From Branchiostoma floridae (taxonomy: Eukaryota; Chordata; Leptocardii; Amphioxiformes; Branchiostomatidae): DNA of 44,569 bases. A model generated the notes under the pieces. The model saw only the letters and a list, made by a program, of their open reading frames with translations. It was not told the DNA's origin and searched no databases. The translations under genes were made by a program, and so were the position numbers. The first letter of the stretch is position 1. Each line of letters begins with the position of its first letter. The stretch covers positions 54,353 through 98,921 of the forward strand of contig NW_023365704.1 of assembly GCF_000003815.2 (NCBI RefSeq), in the 5' to 3' direction. Below, piece after piece: positions 33,460 to 42,966 of the stretch.

Positions 33460-34715
33460 GGGTTTACGGAAAAGGCTGGGCTGTCTACCTGGGCTGTGCA
33501 CCTGGGCTGTCTACCTGATCTGGCTATCACGTCAGGCTACTTGGACCTACGAAAGCCCATTGGGACAAAAGCTGTTTTAGCAGTAGGTGTTGTTTGTGCT
33601 CAATGAAGAAGCTATGTGTGAAGGAACTGTATGTGAAGGAGCTGTGTTTGAAGGAGCGGTGTGTGAAGGGACTTTGTGTGAAGCAATTGTGTGTGTTACA
33701 TAACCCAGAGGTTCTGGGTTCAAATCAGCTGTTATGCCACTGTTAAGTATAGGCCGAGCAGCTAACTAGCTATTCACGGAGAAGACACAGTGAGGTCTGA
33801 ACACGTTGGTTCACGCTCCAGAACTGACCACGGTGGGTCGGTCTCGTTTATTCGCGTAAAATGATCTATAATACAGACCAGATGGACCAGGGCACCCCAT
33901 GGTGGCGGAACCTGGTCCTTACACCACCGATCTTGCGCCCTTTGGAAGGGCTATTATCACGACTTATCGGGCTGGTTGGATTAGTCTTAAGACTGGTGGC
34001 TAGTTGGTCAAAGGCGTCCAGGAGCCGTTCTATAGTGGCTGTCAGGGTCCAGGCTTCTGCGCAATACATTAGGATCGACAATTGAATTGTGAGGAGCTTA
34101 AAATAAGCGTTGCTAAAGTGCAAAGGTCTGGAACAGCTGCCATTCGGTGCTAACTCAGGTGACCTTAATACGACAGCAATTACCCCAGGTGTGGCCATAT
34201 ATGACTTTAAGTTTTGAACCACTTACACTGGGAAGGAAAGACCCCTTGTCTTTTCCGTAAGTGCGGTGGGTTCTTCGCCCTATCTGAGGGAGGGCCATTA
34301 CCGAAGCAAGGTACTCTTTTCTCTACCCTAGCAAAGGGAGGAAAGTCGTGTTAAGAGCCCTTCCCAAGCACACAAGATCGGTGGCATATCAATTGATTCC
34401 AACCCAGAACCCCTGGGTTATGTAACATACACAATTCCTTCAAACACAGCTGCGTCACACAAAACCCATTTACACACGGCTCCTTCAAACACAGCTCCTT
34501 CACAAACAGCTCCTCCACACACAGCTCATTCACATAATAAGACACAGTTCCTTCACACACAGCTTCTTCATTGAGCACAAACAACCCCTACTGCTAAAAC
34601 AGCTTTTGTCCCAATGGGCTTTCGTAGGTATAAGTAGCCTGACTTGATAGCCAGCCCAGGTAGACAACCCAGGTAGACAGCCCAGGTAGACAACCCAGCC
34701 TTTTCCGTAAACCCC
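33460..34715. mobile_element. Inner transposon with 8 bp TSD (hAT-like), nested in the outer arm
   Basis: It is bounded by AGTCTAAC at 33452-33459 and 34716-34723. The ends are GGGTTTACGGAAAAGGCTGG and its inverse, followed by GCTGTCTACCTGG minisatellite units. The inverted arms are about 270-330 bp and include GAAGGAGCTGTGTGT-type repeats. The uninterrupted right arm of the outer element has AGTCTAAC only once, then AAGCCGCC, in reverse complement near 35684-35705. This proves insertion after the outer element was complete. An 8 bp duplication fits the hAT superfamily. A solo end of the same family lies at 37700-37755. Confidence 0.9.
33880..34225 (-). pseudogene. LINE reverse-transcriptase fragment inside the inner element
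   Basis: The minus-strand frame reads KLLTIQLSILMYCAEAWTLT then ATIERLLDAFDQ, the late RT segment (LYGxExWTLT-xxxxxxLxAFxxxCLR) of RTE/CR1-type LINEs. It lies in the middle of the inner transposon, between its arms, so it is either captured cargo or an older nested insertion. There is no longer open frame. Confidence 0.6.
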
Positions 34716-34822
34716 AGTCTAACAAGCCGCCGCGCCGTATTAAACGCTACAGCGGACACGGCGAATATGACAGGAGAGCGGGCCGATACGCTGTGGACTG
34801 AAAAAACGACGCTGTAAAAAGC

Positions 34823-34855
34823 CCGCTACGCTGGTTTTTTCATCCAGCGTAGCGG
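34823..34855. other. Perfect 12 bp hairpin
   Basis: CCGCTACGCTGG, a 9-nt loop, then CCAGCGTAGCGG, followed by an A-rich run. It lies inside the outer transposon just past the inner insertion. Role unknown. Confidence 0.8.
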
Positions 34856-35060
34856 CAAAAAAATGAAGGAAAAAAAAATTAAAAATTTCGTAGTAAAAAT
34901 ACAAAGGCACGGGCCTTCACTGTTTCAGGAAGTTTAATATCAGCTCGAAGGGAGGTGTTTTATAGCACACCGCCGCACCGTACCGCTGTCTCGCAGCCCC
35001 TCCCACCCAGGACCGCCCTTGCGTTCGCGCGATGTAAACAGAGTGGCCAGAGGCCAGAGG

Positions 35061-35570
35061 GCCTTGCCGCACGTGATTTAGCGGGGTGGGATCCCTCCCC
35101 GGAACAGCCAATATGTATAAGATTTCTCGCGAATCTCCTTAATATTTGGGGAGCGTGGTTCATGATCAACACGGGCAGTTGCGTCATTCCTTTTTCAGTG
35201 CGGAAAATAGAATCTATTCTTTCTGACACATGTTTAGAGCAAGAACGGGTCGCGTTCCCAAATTCCCTGTTCTAAATTTTGTGTGTGCCGCCCTGCGTTC
35301 GTGCCAAAAAATGTAAAAAGAATAGCGAGTGGGCCTTGCCGCGAGTGATCAGTGGGGTGGGATTCCTCTCAGGAACAGCCAGTTTCCGGGGAATGTCCTT
35401 ATTTAATTATTTGGAGAGCGGGGTTGACCAACATAGGCTGTTACTAGTAGTTGCGTAATTTTTTTTTTTTTTTATTTCAGCGCGGGAAATACAATTAATT
35501 CTTTCCGACATAATTCTGGAACAAGAGCGAGTCGTGTTCCCAAAATTTCTGTTCTAGATTTGAAGCTTTT
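35061..35570. repeat. Two direct units of about 270 bp inside the outer transposon
   Basis: Units beginning GGGCCTTGCCGC (35060 and 35331) share GGGGTGGGAT, GGAACAGCCA, the GCGGGAAA/GCGGAAAA words, TTCTTTC(C/T)GACA and GTTCCCAAA(T/A)TT(C/T)CTGTTCTA. By eye they are roughly 70-75 percent similar, so an old internal tandem duplication. Confidence 0.7.
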
Positions 35571-35978
35571 TGGTTCGGCAACGTAAGGTACAATAACATA
35601 ACATTAACCATCGTAAGTTTGTATGTAAAACTCGGGCGTTACTTTCGCGGGCAAGCCTCGCCGTGTCCGCTGTAGCGTTACGGCGCGGCGGCTTGTTAGA
35701 CTGCGAGGACGCCGTCTATGAAACGCTAGAATGTGTGCTAGTACTCTACAAGCATCGAATAAATGAGGGACGTAAGTTACGAGTGATGTTTCTGCGATCC
35801 TTCATTGATACAGTATGGGATGTTTGTGTGTCAATGTGGCATTCCTGAGTATTACGCCAGACACCACTTCCTAGTGCACGACGGATTAGTGGGGCCGCAC
35901 GAGGGGGTGTACTGGTATACATATACGGGTACCGCTATACGGGTACCGCTATACGGGTACCGCTCTTTCACCTTACCC

Positions 35979-35988
35979 GTATTACCAC
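35979..35988. repeat. Right 10 bp target duplication of the outer transposon
   Basis: GTATTACCAC, identical to 33175-33184. Confidence 0.9.
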
Positions 35989-36309
35989 CAAATTGTGCTG
36001 AAATCAGACTTCACGATAAGACAAACAAACTGATTATATTATAGTAATTATTTTCAGATATTGATACGATATGACAACCCCAAACAAAATGTAGTGATAC
36101 AAACCATTTCTAGGCTTTAAGCATTTTTTGGTAATTATACTTTATAGTAACTAAGTCAAGCATTTCTGTAGAAGGCAAAGGCTTAACATTATCATTATTA
36201 AAGGAATTTAACTTGTAAGGGGTAAAAACATCTTTTTAGATGGATCTTTGAGAAGAAAACTGTACAGAAAAATTGTTCAATGACAAGAGGATGGCGGGGA
36301 AAACCCTGA
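35989..36309 (-). other. Likely 3' UTR of the RING gene
   Basis: AT-rich DNA directly downstream (on the minus strand) of the RING stop codon. No certain polyadenylation signal was found. The outer transposon lies just beyond. Confidence 0.35.
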
Positions 36310-36546
36310 TCAGGCCTTGAATATCTTGATGATGTCACGGATGGCGCCGCGACAGATTGGACACATGCCGCCGCGCTGGCGCTTCAGGAGCTGTCCGCAC
36401 TTGTTGCACAGACACATGTGTCCGCAGGGGTACACGGCGCTGTCCGTGGGCCGGTCGTAGCAGATGGTACAGTCGCTCCTGCCCGCGGTATGGGTGCCCA
36501 CCACTCCCGCGGGAGGTGGCGGAAGGATTTGTGTTGTATACGGATG
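36310..36546 (-). CDS. NEURL1: Last exon of a neuralized-like E3 ubiquitin ligase (RING)
   Basis: The acceptor TAGTACCAG precedes 78 codons and a stop. After a proline-rich start (QILPPPPAG) comes a complete C3HC4 RING: CTIC (about residues 26-29), YPCGHMCLCNKC (41-50) and CPIC (62-65), ending IRDIIKIFKA. GHMCLC, LKRQ and the IKDVIKIY-like tail are diagnostic of the neuralized C-terminal RING, which ubiquitinates the Notch ligand Delta at the plasma membrane and endosomes. The NHR domains must lie upstream on the minus strand (higher coordinates) but were not found. Which NEURL paralogue this is cannot be settled here, so the symbol marks the family. Confidence 0.88.
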   Translation of the reverse strand, partial: HPYTTQILPPPPAGVVGTHTAGRSDCTICYDRPTDSAVYPCGHMCLCNKCGQLLKRQRGGMCPICRGAIRDIIKIFKA

Positions 36547-36773
36547 CTGGTACTAGAACTGTCCGTAGTGTCCTCCAGCTTTTGGACAAGAAAAATTGGA
36601 TGAAAAAATTGTAACATCTTCTTCACCACAATGATGTGAGTTATTGTGTTTTGGTAATGTGCATTGTTTGTGTATGTGTATCAGAATCTGAGTAACTTGT
36701 GATAAATGTACAAAAGAGCACAACAGAATGTAACTAACAGGTAGCAACATGTATGTACATCTAAAGTACTTAC

Positions 36774-36898
36774 TCCAGGACCTGTAGAAGTTGGTATTGT
36801 AAGGGGTGGGAAGAATGGGTCAGATCTGGATATTTCACTGTCTGAGCAGAGCTCAAGCCTGGTGACCATAGGTTCCCTTCCCGATCAGAAAATGTTCC
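36774..36898 (-). CDS. Probable upstream exon of the RING gene, frame uncertain
   Basis: A strong acceptor (TTCTTTTTCAG, ending at 36899) and donor (GTAAGT at 36768-36773) enclose 125 nt on the same strand as the RING exon. The frame reading LELCSDSEISRSDPFFPPLT then IPTSTGPG ends in phase 0 and fits the phase-0 RING exon, but it has a TGA near the exon start, so a slightly internal acceptor would be needed. The other open frame (GTFSDREGNLWSPGLSSAQ) ends in phase 2 and does not match. Splicing is supported; the frame is not settled. Confidence 0.45.
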
Positions 36899-36963
36899 CT
36901 GAAAAAGAAGGAAAATACATTTGTACATGTACGAATGAAAGCTCATCTGTGTTGGTAAATTCC

Positions 36964-37116
36964 ATAGTGAACAGTTTAAACTTTGTTCCAACACAAAGAA
37001 AGAAACTCACCATAAATTTTCGGCCGAATACTCCGACCTTCATCACATGAATGATTCGCTGAATTTATGGTGAGTTTCTTTCTTTGTGTTGGAACAAAGT
37101 CTAAACTGTTCACTAT
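36964..37116. repeat. 55 bp inverted repeat with hammerhead-like loop
   Basis: 36964-37018 and 37062-37116 are reverse complements with 54 of 55 positions matching, separated by 43 nt. On the minus strand the loop carries UGAUGA, a 5 bp stem GGUCG/CGGCC and then GAAA, the order of a hammerhead core. It is in an upstream intron of the RING gene. Details are in the findings. Confidence 0.85.
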
Positions 37117-37689
37117 TTGTACATGTAGATAACATGCATACATACTAAGTTATACATATTTTCTCTGTTTCTCAGTTTTCTCTGAGTAACTAGAAAGGCA
37201 ACATTTTGCAAGCAATTAATGTTTCCCTACACATGGTTCAGCTTAACAAACTACTGCTCTTTATTCTTACTCAAACAAGTCCATATATGGTGACCAGCTC
37301 CTCCAGTTCTGTCATGTCACTCGCTTTATAATGTAATTAAATGCCACAGAGTCTGCTATAATCATCCAGTAACTGTGGACATATGGTGACATCCCTCTGG
37401 ACCAAGGCCAGGTCTTTGACCTTATTTGTTAGGAACAGAACAAGAAGAGGAACAAGAAACAAATTGAATGTATATCTCTTGGGAAGTTTTTTAATCTATG
37501 TCAAACTTCTGGTAAGGGTCTGGCCATAGTAGTACTCACCTAAAATTCTAATTGCTTGCGTACTTCCATAGACGTCAAAAACTAGCCACAGTCGTTGAGA
37601 AACGTCCACGTGAATCAAAACCCCCTTGTCTACGCCGTTCACGCGGTGGCGTAGCTCTCCCTAGCTGATTATCGTGAACGTTAACTAAT

Positions 37690-37760
37690 CTTGACATGAT
37701 ATCCAACCCAGGTAGACAGCCCAGGTAGACAGCCCAGCCTTTTCCGTAAACCTGACTAAG
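37690..37760 (-). mobile_element. Solo end of the inner (hAT-like) transposon family
   Basis: Two AGGTAGACAGCCC units, then AGCCTTTTCCGTAAACC, repeat the right terminus of the element at 33460-34715. The preceding 37610-37690 does not match that element, so this is a solo end, a deleted copy or a different internal variant. Confidence 0.65.
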
Positions 37761-38799
37761 ATCCTTACTAGTTCTGATAGGCAGCAAAGGTTAGTCGTTC
37801 CCGCCATATTTGCTGCATTCTTGACGTCCAAAAGTTGCTACGAGATTTGTTCTATGTGGCGTTGCGGGAGCTTGTGTCATGGTCGAGAAACAATCAAAGC
37901 CGCTAGAAAAATATCGGGTCATTACACACGGGTGTCACGTGTGTGACAGCGCACTCTCTTGAGGCACTCGTGTAACGATTCCCTTTTAACGTATTCTGTC
38001 TCCTTGAAGTTCCTCTCCCATCTTCTATTTTGACTACTTCCTTTTTCCTTTCTCCTATCGTTCCTTGTCTGTTTATTCTGTTTTATTTCAGCAATCTTCA
38101 AGTGTCGCTGGAGTCACCTTTCTTTACCTTCATTATTCACATTAAACGGTTTCCCTGATTCTATTCCTGAGCGTCCCTTGTTCTCTTCTTTTATCGTAGC
38201 ATTCAAATTCCACATCTGCAATCTCCAAAAAATGTTTGTCTTTTTAACTGTGCTTTGGTAACCTCCTCAGACTTCTGACGTCGTTCCTCTGCTCGAAATT
38301 TTGAACTGCTTTGGCTGCCTCCTCTTAGGGCCAAAGCCGTGGACAAGTCTCCTATACCTATGATGTTTGATACCTCTGTTTAATAATGATTCCATGATGG
38401 ATAAAGCTATGTAATTGTTTTGGATGAGCTGAACGTCATGCGTTTAACAACCCACAATAAAAGTGATCCTTGTGCGTTCCCCGCCCGTAAGCAATTTCCG
38501 CACAACTAGACGTCATTCCATCTAGTCTCACCCGCCCTTAAAGTATTGGGGTAATTCGGTCACTTTTAATGGTGGATTTCAAGTATGTCACAAAGTTGCG
38601 CTCTTGAAAGGTAGGATAACACACGGGGTTTGCATCGCTACACGGACTACAAATGGACTGAAATCATCGTAGAGTACACACTGTAGTAGGCAAATATACG
38701 AAAAACTAGATATAACCTATAATAATATACTACGTTATAACCTATACAGTAACGAAAATAAATATTTTAGCGGTGTTTGAAACCGTTTTAATACCGTCT
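37761..38799. other. No gene recognised
   Basis: Pyrimidine-rich DNA (38000-38110) and AT-rich DNA. The ORFs are short. Nothing supportable. Confidence 0.5.
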
Positions 38800-38870
38800 A
38801 GCGATGGTGAATTGAACTGCAGCCGACTGCATTTGGGCTATCTACGCCTACTCGGTTGAGCTAAGGCGGC
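38800..38870 (-). other. tRNA-like or SINE-like remnant
   Basis: The minus strand reads GCCGCCTTAGCTCAACCGAG and, 47 bases on, GCAGTTCAATTCACC, resembling degenerate A and B boxes of an RNA polymerase III promoter. It does not fold into a convincing tRNA by eye. The same GCCGCCTTA start occurs at 39582, which could instead mean that these are transposon ends. Confidence 0.3.
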
Positions 38871-39592
38871 CCAGGCACGCTCGAGCTCGATTTGTGTCCA
38901 AGTTCGGGCGCGTGTCCCCTTGTCCATCCGAATTCGAACACGTGTTCCATGATGTTCCATTTCGTAATTCGAACCGAACGCGCGTTCGAATCTGTGGTTA
39001 TTTGCGACTTTTCAACGTAAACAGGCACCGTAAGGACCCTTTATCCTTGGTGGGTGTCTGTGCGGTCAAGTTGTGACATTAACGGCTTAAGGCCCAGCTC
39101 AAAATAACAGTATCGATCTTCATAGTACTCAAGTTTTACTTATTATCCCTTTGTTATCAAAATTGTCCGAGGGAATTTTGTGTAATCATTTAATGTGGTG
39201 CATTTTCAACGAAAAATTGAAAAAAATGGTCGTTTCTGATGTTTTAGTCCCCCCCCCCAAACAACAACAATATAATCCTAATTTAAAACAAAATCCCCTC
39301 AGATAAAATGATAAGTTTAAGGTTGGCTTTCATCCTTTAGAATATCATAATTGAAAGTCTTATTTCCAGCTGGGACTAGACTCATGAAATAAACACCACT
39401 TTTTTTAACCAAAATGTTTATTTCTAACCCGAAATCCGGTATGTAGAATAACAAAATCACAAGTATTCAATGTGTTTTAAGTAGTACCAAAAATGTGTGA
39501 AGTTTCATCGTAGTGCGACCGAGCAATCAAAAGTTACGATCATATATATAGAATACTAACGTTACTTTATTCCAGGCCTGAGCCGCCTTAAG
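38861..39592. mobile_element. Possible TIR element with AAGGCGGC ends
   Basis: CTAAGGCGGCCCAGGC at 38861-38876 mirrors GCCTGAGCCGCCTTAAG near 39577-39593. The intervening 700 bp has no gene. Internal sequence includes a C10 run (39249-39258) and several TTCGAA words (38925-38990). Confidence 0.45.
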
Positions 39593-39821
39593 CGAACTGA
39601 GTATTTCTATGCTGACTGGTGAATTCGAGTTCCAATCCAATTAAGTCAGCTGATCAACGAAGCCTGCTTATAATTAGTCTACAGGAGAGTTTCTATCTTG
39701 CTGACTTTCATGTACAATCAATGGATAAACACAAATCTGTGACCCCAGTTCCGCACCCGCTACGGATGCTGGGATATGACGACACTGCGCATGTCAACGT
39801 TTTCCTGGACCGTTTCCACTT

Positions 39822-39840
39822 TGCCAAGATGGCGGCTCAT
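39822..39840 (+). promoter_or_regulatory. YY1-like site upstream of the nucleotidyltransferase-like gene
   Basis: CCAAGATGGCGGCTCAT matches the YY1 consensus about 235 bp before the start codon at 40070. Such sites usually sit at or just after transcription starts. The region 39850-40069 would then be the 5' UTR. Inferred from motif and position. Confidence 0.4.
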
Positions 39841-40069
39841 CAGTAACATCAGAACAAACGTATGTAGACTACGGGAAGTTTCTGCTCGTGTTACTACAAT
39901 CTATTTTCGTTTAATTACTGTCTCGAATGCGTGGTGTTAGAATCTGCAGCTAATTTTAGCTCGTGAGGCGACCGAGCCACTGATGGATTTTGCTGCAAAG
40001 TTGGTTGGCCCATATCCAACGATAGGGGGAGGGCAGAGAGCAGGGTGTAGTTAACCAAGGGCAAGCAAA

Positions 40070-40920
40070 ATGCTAAACGCAGCAGTGTTTTCTACAGCAG
40101 ACGAGCAGCTAATAAGAGGAAATTATGTTGAAGCTGAGGACAGCTACGCCAAGCTTCTACGGGATGCAGTACAAGAGAAAAACCTTCCCCTTTGGGCTGA
40201 CTGTTTGCAAAGTTTGGGAGACGTCTACATGGAGAAGGCACAAGACAAACAGTTTCAAATACGCGAGCGGGTTAACGACCTCACAAAGGCGGTTGCACTG
40301 TACAACGCCGCTGTGGCCATGGTTCGTCAAGCAGACGAAACAGACCGCATACAAGTTCTGAGTCACAGAATACAACGTGTGGAAAAGGTATTCCTAAAAT
40401 GTGTAGGGTCAAAGGCAACAACAAGACCATCATCGAAACTGCAACAGCACAACAAGTCGCAGTTGAAATGGATGCGGGAAACTGCTTTCCAGCGGCTAAT
40501 GGAATGCGAACGGGATTGCTGTAACTTTGATGAGAATCCAATGGAGAATGCAGATGTGATGACAAAAGAGTACAAGTGGGCTTTAAAGGTGCATCAACTT
40601 TACAAAGAAATTGCTGACAACATTAAGGAATTCATACGTGGTCTTGTGAACGAGTGCATAGAGGCTTTGGGACAACCCCCTTGTGAATATGCGGTTATTG
40701 GTCTAGGCTCTCTAGCTCGGGAAGAAACAACACCTTTCTCTGATTTCGAATTCGCCATTCTTGTTGAAGAAGGTAAGGATACGGCACGGGTGAAAGGTTA
40801 CTTCCGTAACTTGACCAACTTGCTGCATATAAAGGTCATCAACCTTGGCGAGACCATCCTCCCGGCCATGTCCATCAGGAGTTTGAATGATCGCGTGTCC
40901 GGAGATGTGGAACGTGATTG
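40070..40920 (+). CDS. TPR / nucleotidyltransferase-like protein, exon 1
   Basis: The ATG (CAAAATG) opens 283 codons plus two bases, ending at GATTG|GTACGT (phase 2). Residues 1-90 look like TPR helices (DEQLIRGNYVEAEDSYAKLL; WADCLQSLGDVYMEKAQ; LTKAVALYNAAVAMV). A linker with KEYKWALKVHQLYKEIADNI follows. At about 205-232 is YAVIGLGSLAREETTPFSDFEF then AIL, which matches the G-S-x(n)-D-x-[DE] signature of the pol-beta nucleotidyltransferase fold as in GlnD/DUF294-type proteins (usually SDIDxxIL). Here the acidic pair is D-x-E. The role could be nucleotidyl transfer or only ligand binding. Similar TPR-NTase proteins form large families in lancelets (from memory). Confidence 0.88.
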
Positions 40921-40931
40921 GTACGTGTTTT

Positions 40932-41920
40932 TACCTCCATGAAATGTCATGGAGGTTATATTTTACCCAGCGTTTGTGTGTGTGTGTGTCTGTCTGTCAA
41001 CAAGATAACTCAAGAATGGCTGGACGGATTAGTTTCATACTCGGTGTGTTGGTGGGGTGCGATGAAAGCTGGAAGTGATTAGATTTTGGCCCCCCTAGCA
41101 ACTTCCCTTGGTACTGCAGCACAACTTCCTGTTTTGCTATCTCGTGTTCTGAACACGCTATGGTCACGATTTTTAATAGTTAGATAGCTCTTGTGCTCAG
41201 GAATAAGTGACATAAGTTTTGGCCCCCTACCGACTAGGTTTGGGATAGCAGGGGCATTTTTGTCAAAAACTTCTGAAGAGGATAACTCAAGAAGGGAACA
41301 ATGGATTTTCATGATTTTTGGTATGTAGGTACCTTAGACAATGTTGTACAAGATAAAATACTAATTATGCAAAATGGGAGTACATTTGCATAATTAATGA
41401 GAATATTCTATCATAGCAGTCTTTTCAATGTATCTCTTGTCCCGGACATGATATAGTCTTGACAGTTGGGTGGTAGACAGCTTGCAGTGTCATGACAAAG
41501 TGGGGCAGATTTCAGCCCCCTAACATGTGATTTCGGAACTGCAGGGGCGTTTTTGTCAAGGCATTCCAAAGAGGATAACTGCAGAAAGGATTGACGGATT
41601 GGCATCATTTTAGGGGTGCAGGTAGTTTAGGCAAAGGTGTTCATAATGATATACATGTTATGCAAATGAGGACCTTATTTGCATAATTAATGAGGAAATT
41701 GTATAATACCATTATTAGCAATAAGTGGACTTCAATAAATGTAACACTTATTAATTATGATAGATGGAATATAAGCAGATACCAAATATGTTAATGAAGA
41801 CCTTATTTGCATAATTTATGTAAAAATTGCAAAGCCGCTTTATGTCTAATGATTGGAATTTTATACTTGTGACATGTGTACGTTAGTCAATGATGAACAA
41901 CACCACGCATAAATTATGTT
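40932..41920 (+). mobile_element. Repeat family H copy 3 (3'-truncated)
   Basis: It starts TACCTCCATGAAATGTCATG 11 nt after the splice donor. It has the full series of modules but ends at AAATTATGTT, where copy 4 begins mid-way through its 5' end (TTTTACCCTG). The joint shares a short T-run, consistent with unequal recombination between two copies. Confidence 0.85.
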
Positions 41921-42966
41921 TTACCCTGCGTTTGTGTATCTGTCTGTCTGTCTGTCTGTCTGTCTGTCAACAAGATAACTCAAGAACGACTGGATGGATT
42001 GGTTTCATACTTGATGTGTTGGTAGGGTGTGATGAAAGCTGGAAGTGATTAGATTTTGGGCCCCCTAGCGGCTTCCCTTGGTACTGCAGCGCAACTTCCG
42101 GTTTTGCTATCTTGTGTTCTGAACAAGCTATGGTCCCAATTTTTATGTGTTACATAGCTCTTGCGCTCAGAAATAAGTGACATAAGTTTGGGCCCCCTAG
42201 CGTCTAGTTTTGGGATAGCAGGGGCATTTTTGTCAAAAACTTCTGAAGACGATAACTCAAGAAAGGAATAGCAGATTTTCATGATTTTTGGTATGTAGGT
42301 ACCTCAGACAATGTTGTACAAAATGAAATACTAATTATGCAAAATTATATTACATTTGCATAATTAATGAGAATTTTCTATCATAGCAGTTTTTTCTATG
42401 TATCTCTTGTCACTGACGTGATATGGTCTTGACATTTGGGTGGTAGATAGCGTTTAGTGTCATGACAAAGTGGGGCAAGTTTCAGCCCCCTAACATTTAA
42501 TTTGGGAACTGCAGGGGCGTTTTTGTCAAGACATTCCAATGAGGATAACTGCAGAAAGGATTGACGGATTGGCATCATATTAGGCATGCGGGTACCTTAG
42601 GCAAAGATGTTCATAATGATATACATGTTATGCAAATGAGGACCTTATTTGCATAATTAATGAGGAAATTGTATGATTCCATTGTTTTCAATAACTGGAC
42701 TTCAATAAATGTAACACATGTTAATTATGATAGGTAGAATATAAGCAGATACCAAATATGGTAATGAGGAACTTATTTGCATAATTTATGTAAAAATTGC
42801 AAAACCGCTGTATGATCAATAATGGGAATTTTATAATTGTGACATGTGTACGTTAGTCAATGATGAACAACACCATGCATAAATTATGTTCATGTGTTAG
42901 TCAATTTCTTGAAATTTATGAAAGCTCTAAATTTTCATGGAGGTATGAGGTCGCCGAACTCTAGTT
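41921..42966 (+). mobile_element. Repeat family H copy 4 (5' end missing)
   Basis: It begins at TTTTACCCTGCGTTTGTG without the ACCTCCATG end, has an expanded (TCTG)n run (about 41938-41968), all modules, and the standard 3' end CATGGAGGTATGAGGTCGCC then GAACTCTAG and T. Confidence 0.85.

Larger units (their letters stand above)
33185..35978. mobile_element. Outer transposon, Mutator-like by TIR and TSD
   Basis: The element is 2,794 bp with inverted arms of about 280 bp (33185-33459 plus 34724 onward on the left; about 35660-35978 on the right). They begin GGGTAAGGTGAAAGAGCGG and are flanked by a perfect 10 bp direct repeat. GCGGTACCCG/CGGGTACCGC words are arrayed near both ends. Long inverted repeats and a 9-10 bp duplication fit Mutator-like elements. 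There is no transposase inside, so it is non-autonomous. The left arm is interrupted by the inner element 33460-34715. Confidence 0.88.

Noticed and set aside
33227-33580. 117-codon ORF in the outer transposon arm
   Set aside because: It spans the arm and the junction with the inner transposon, so it arose by insertion.
36357-36614. Plus-strand ORFs opposite the RING exon
   Set aside because: Shadow frames of the GC-rich RING exon.
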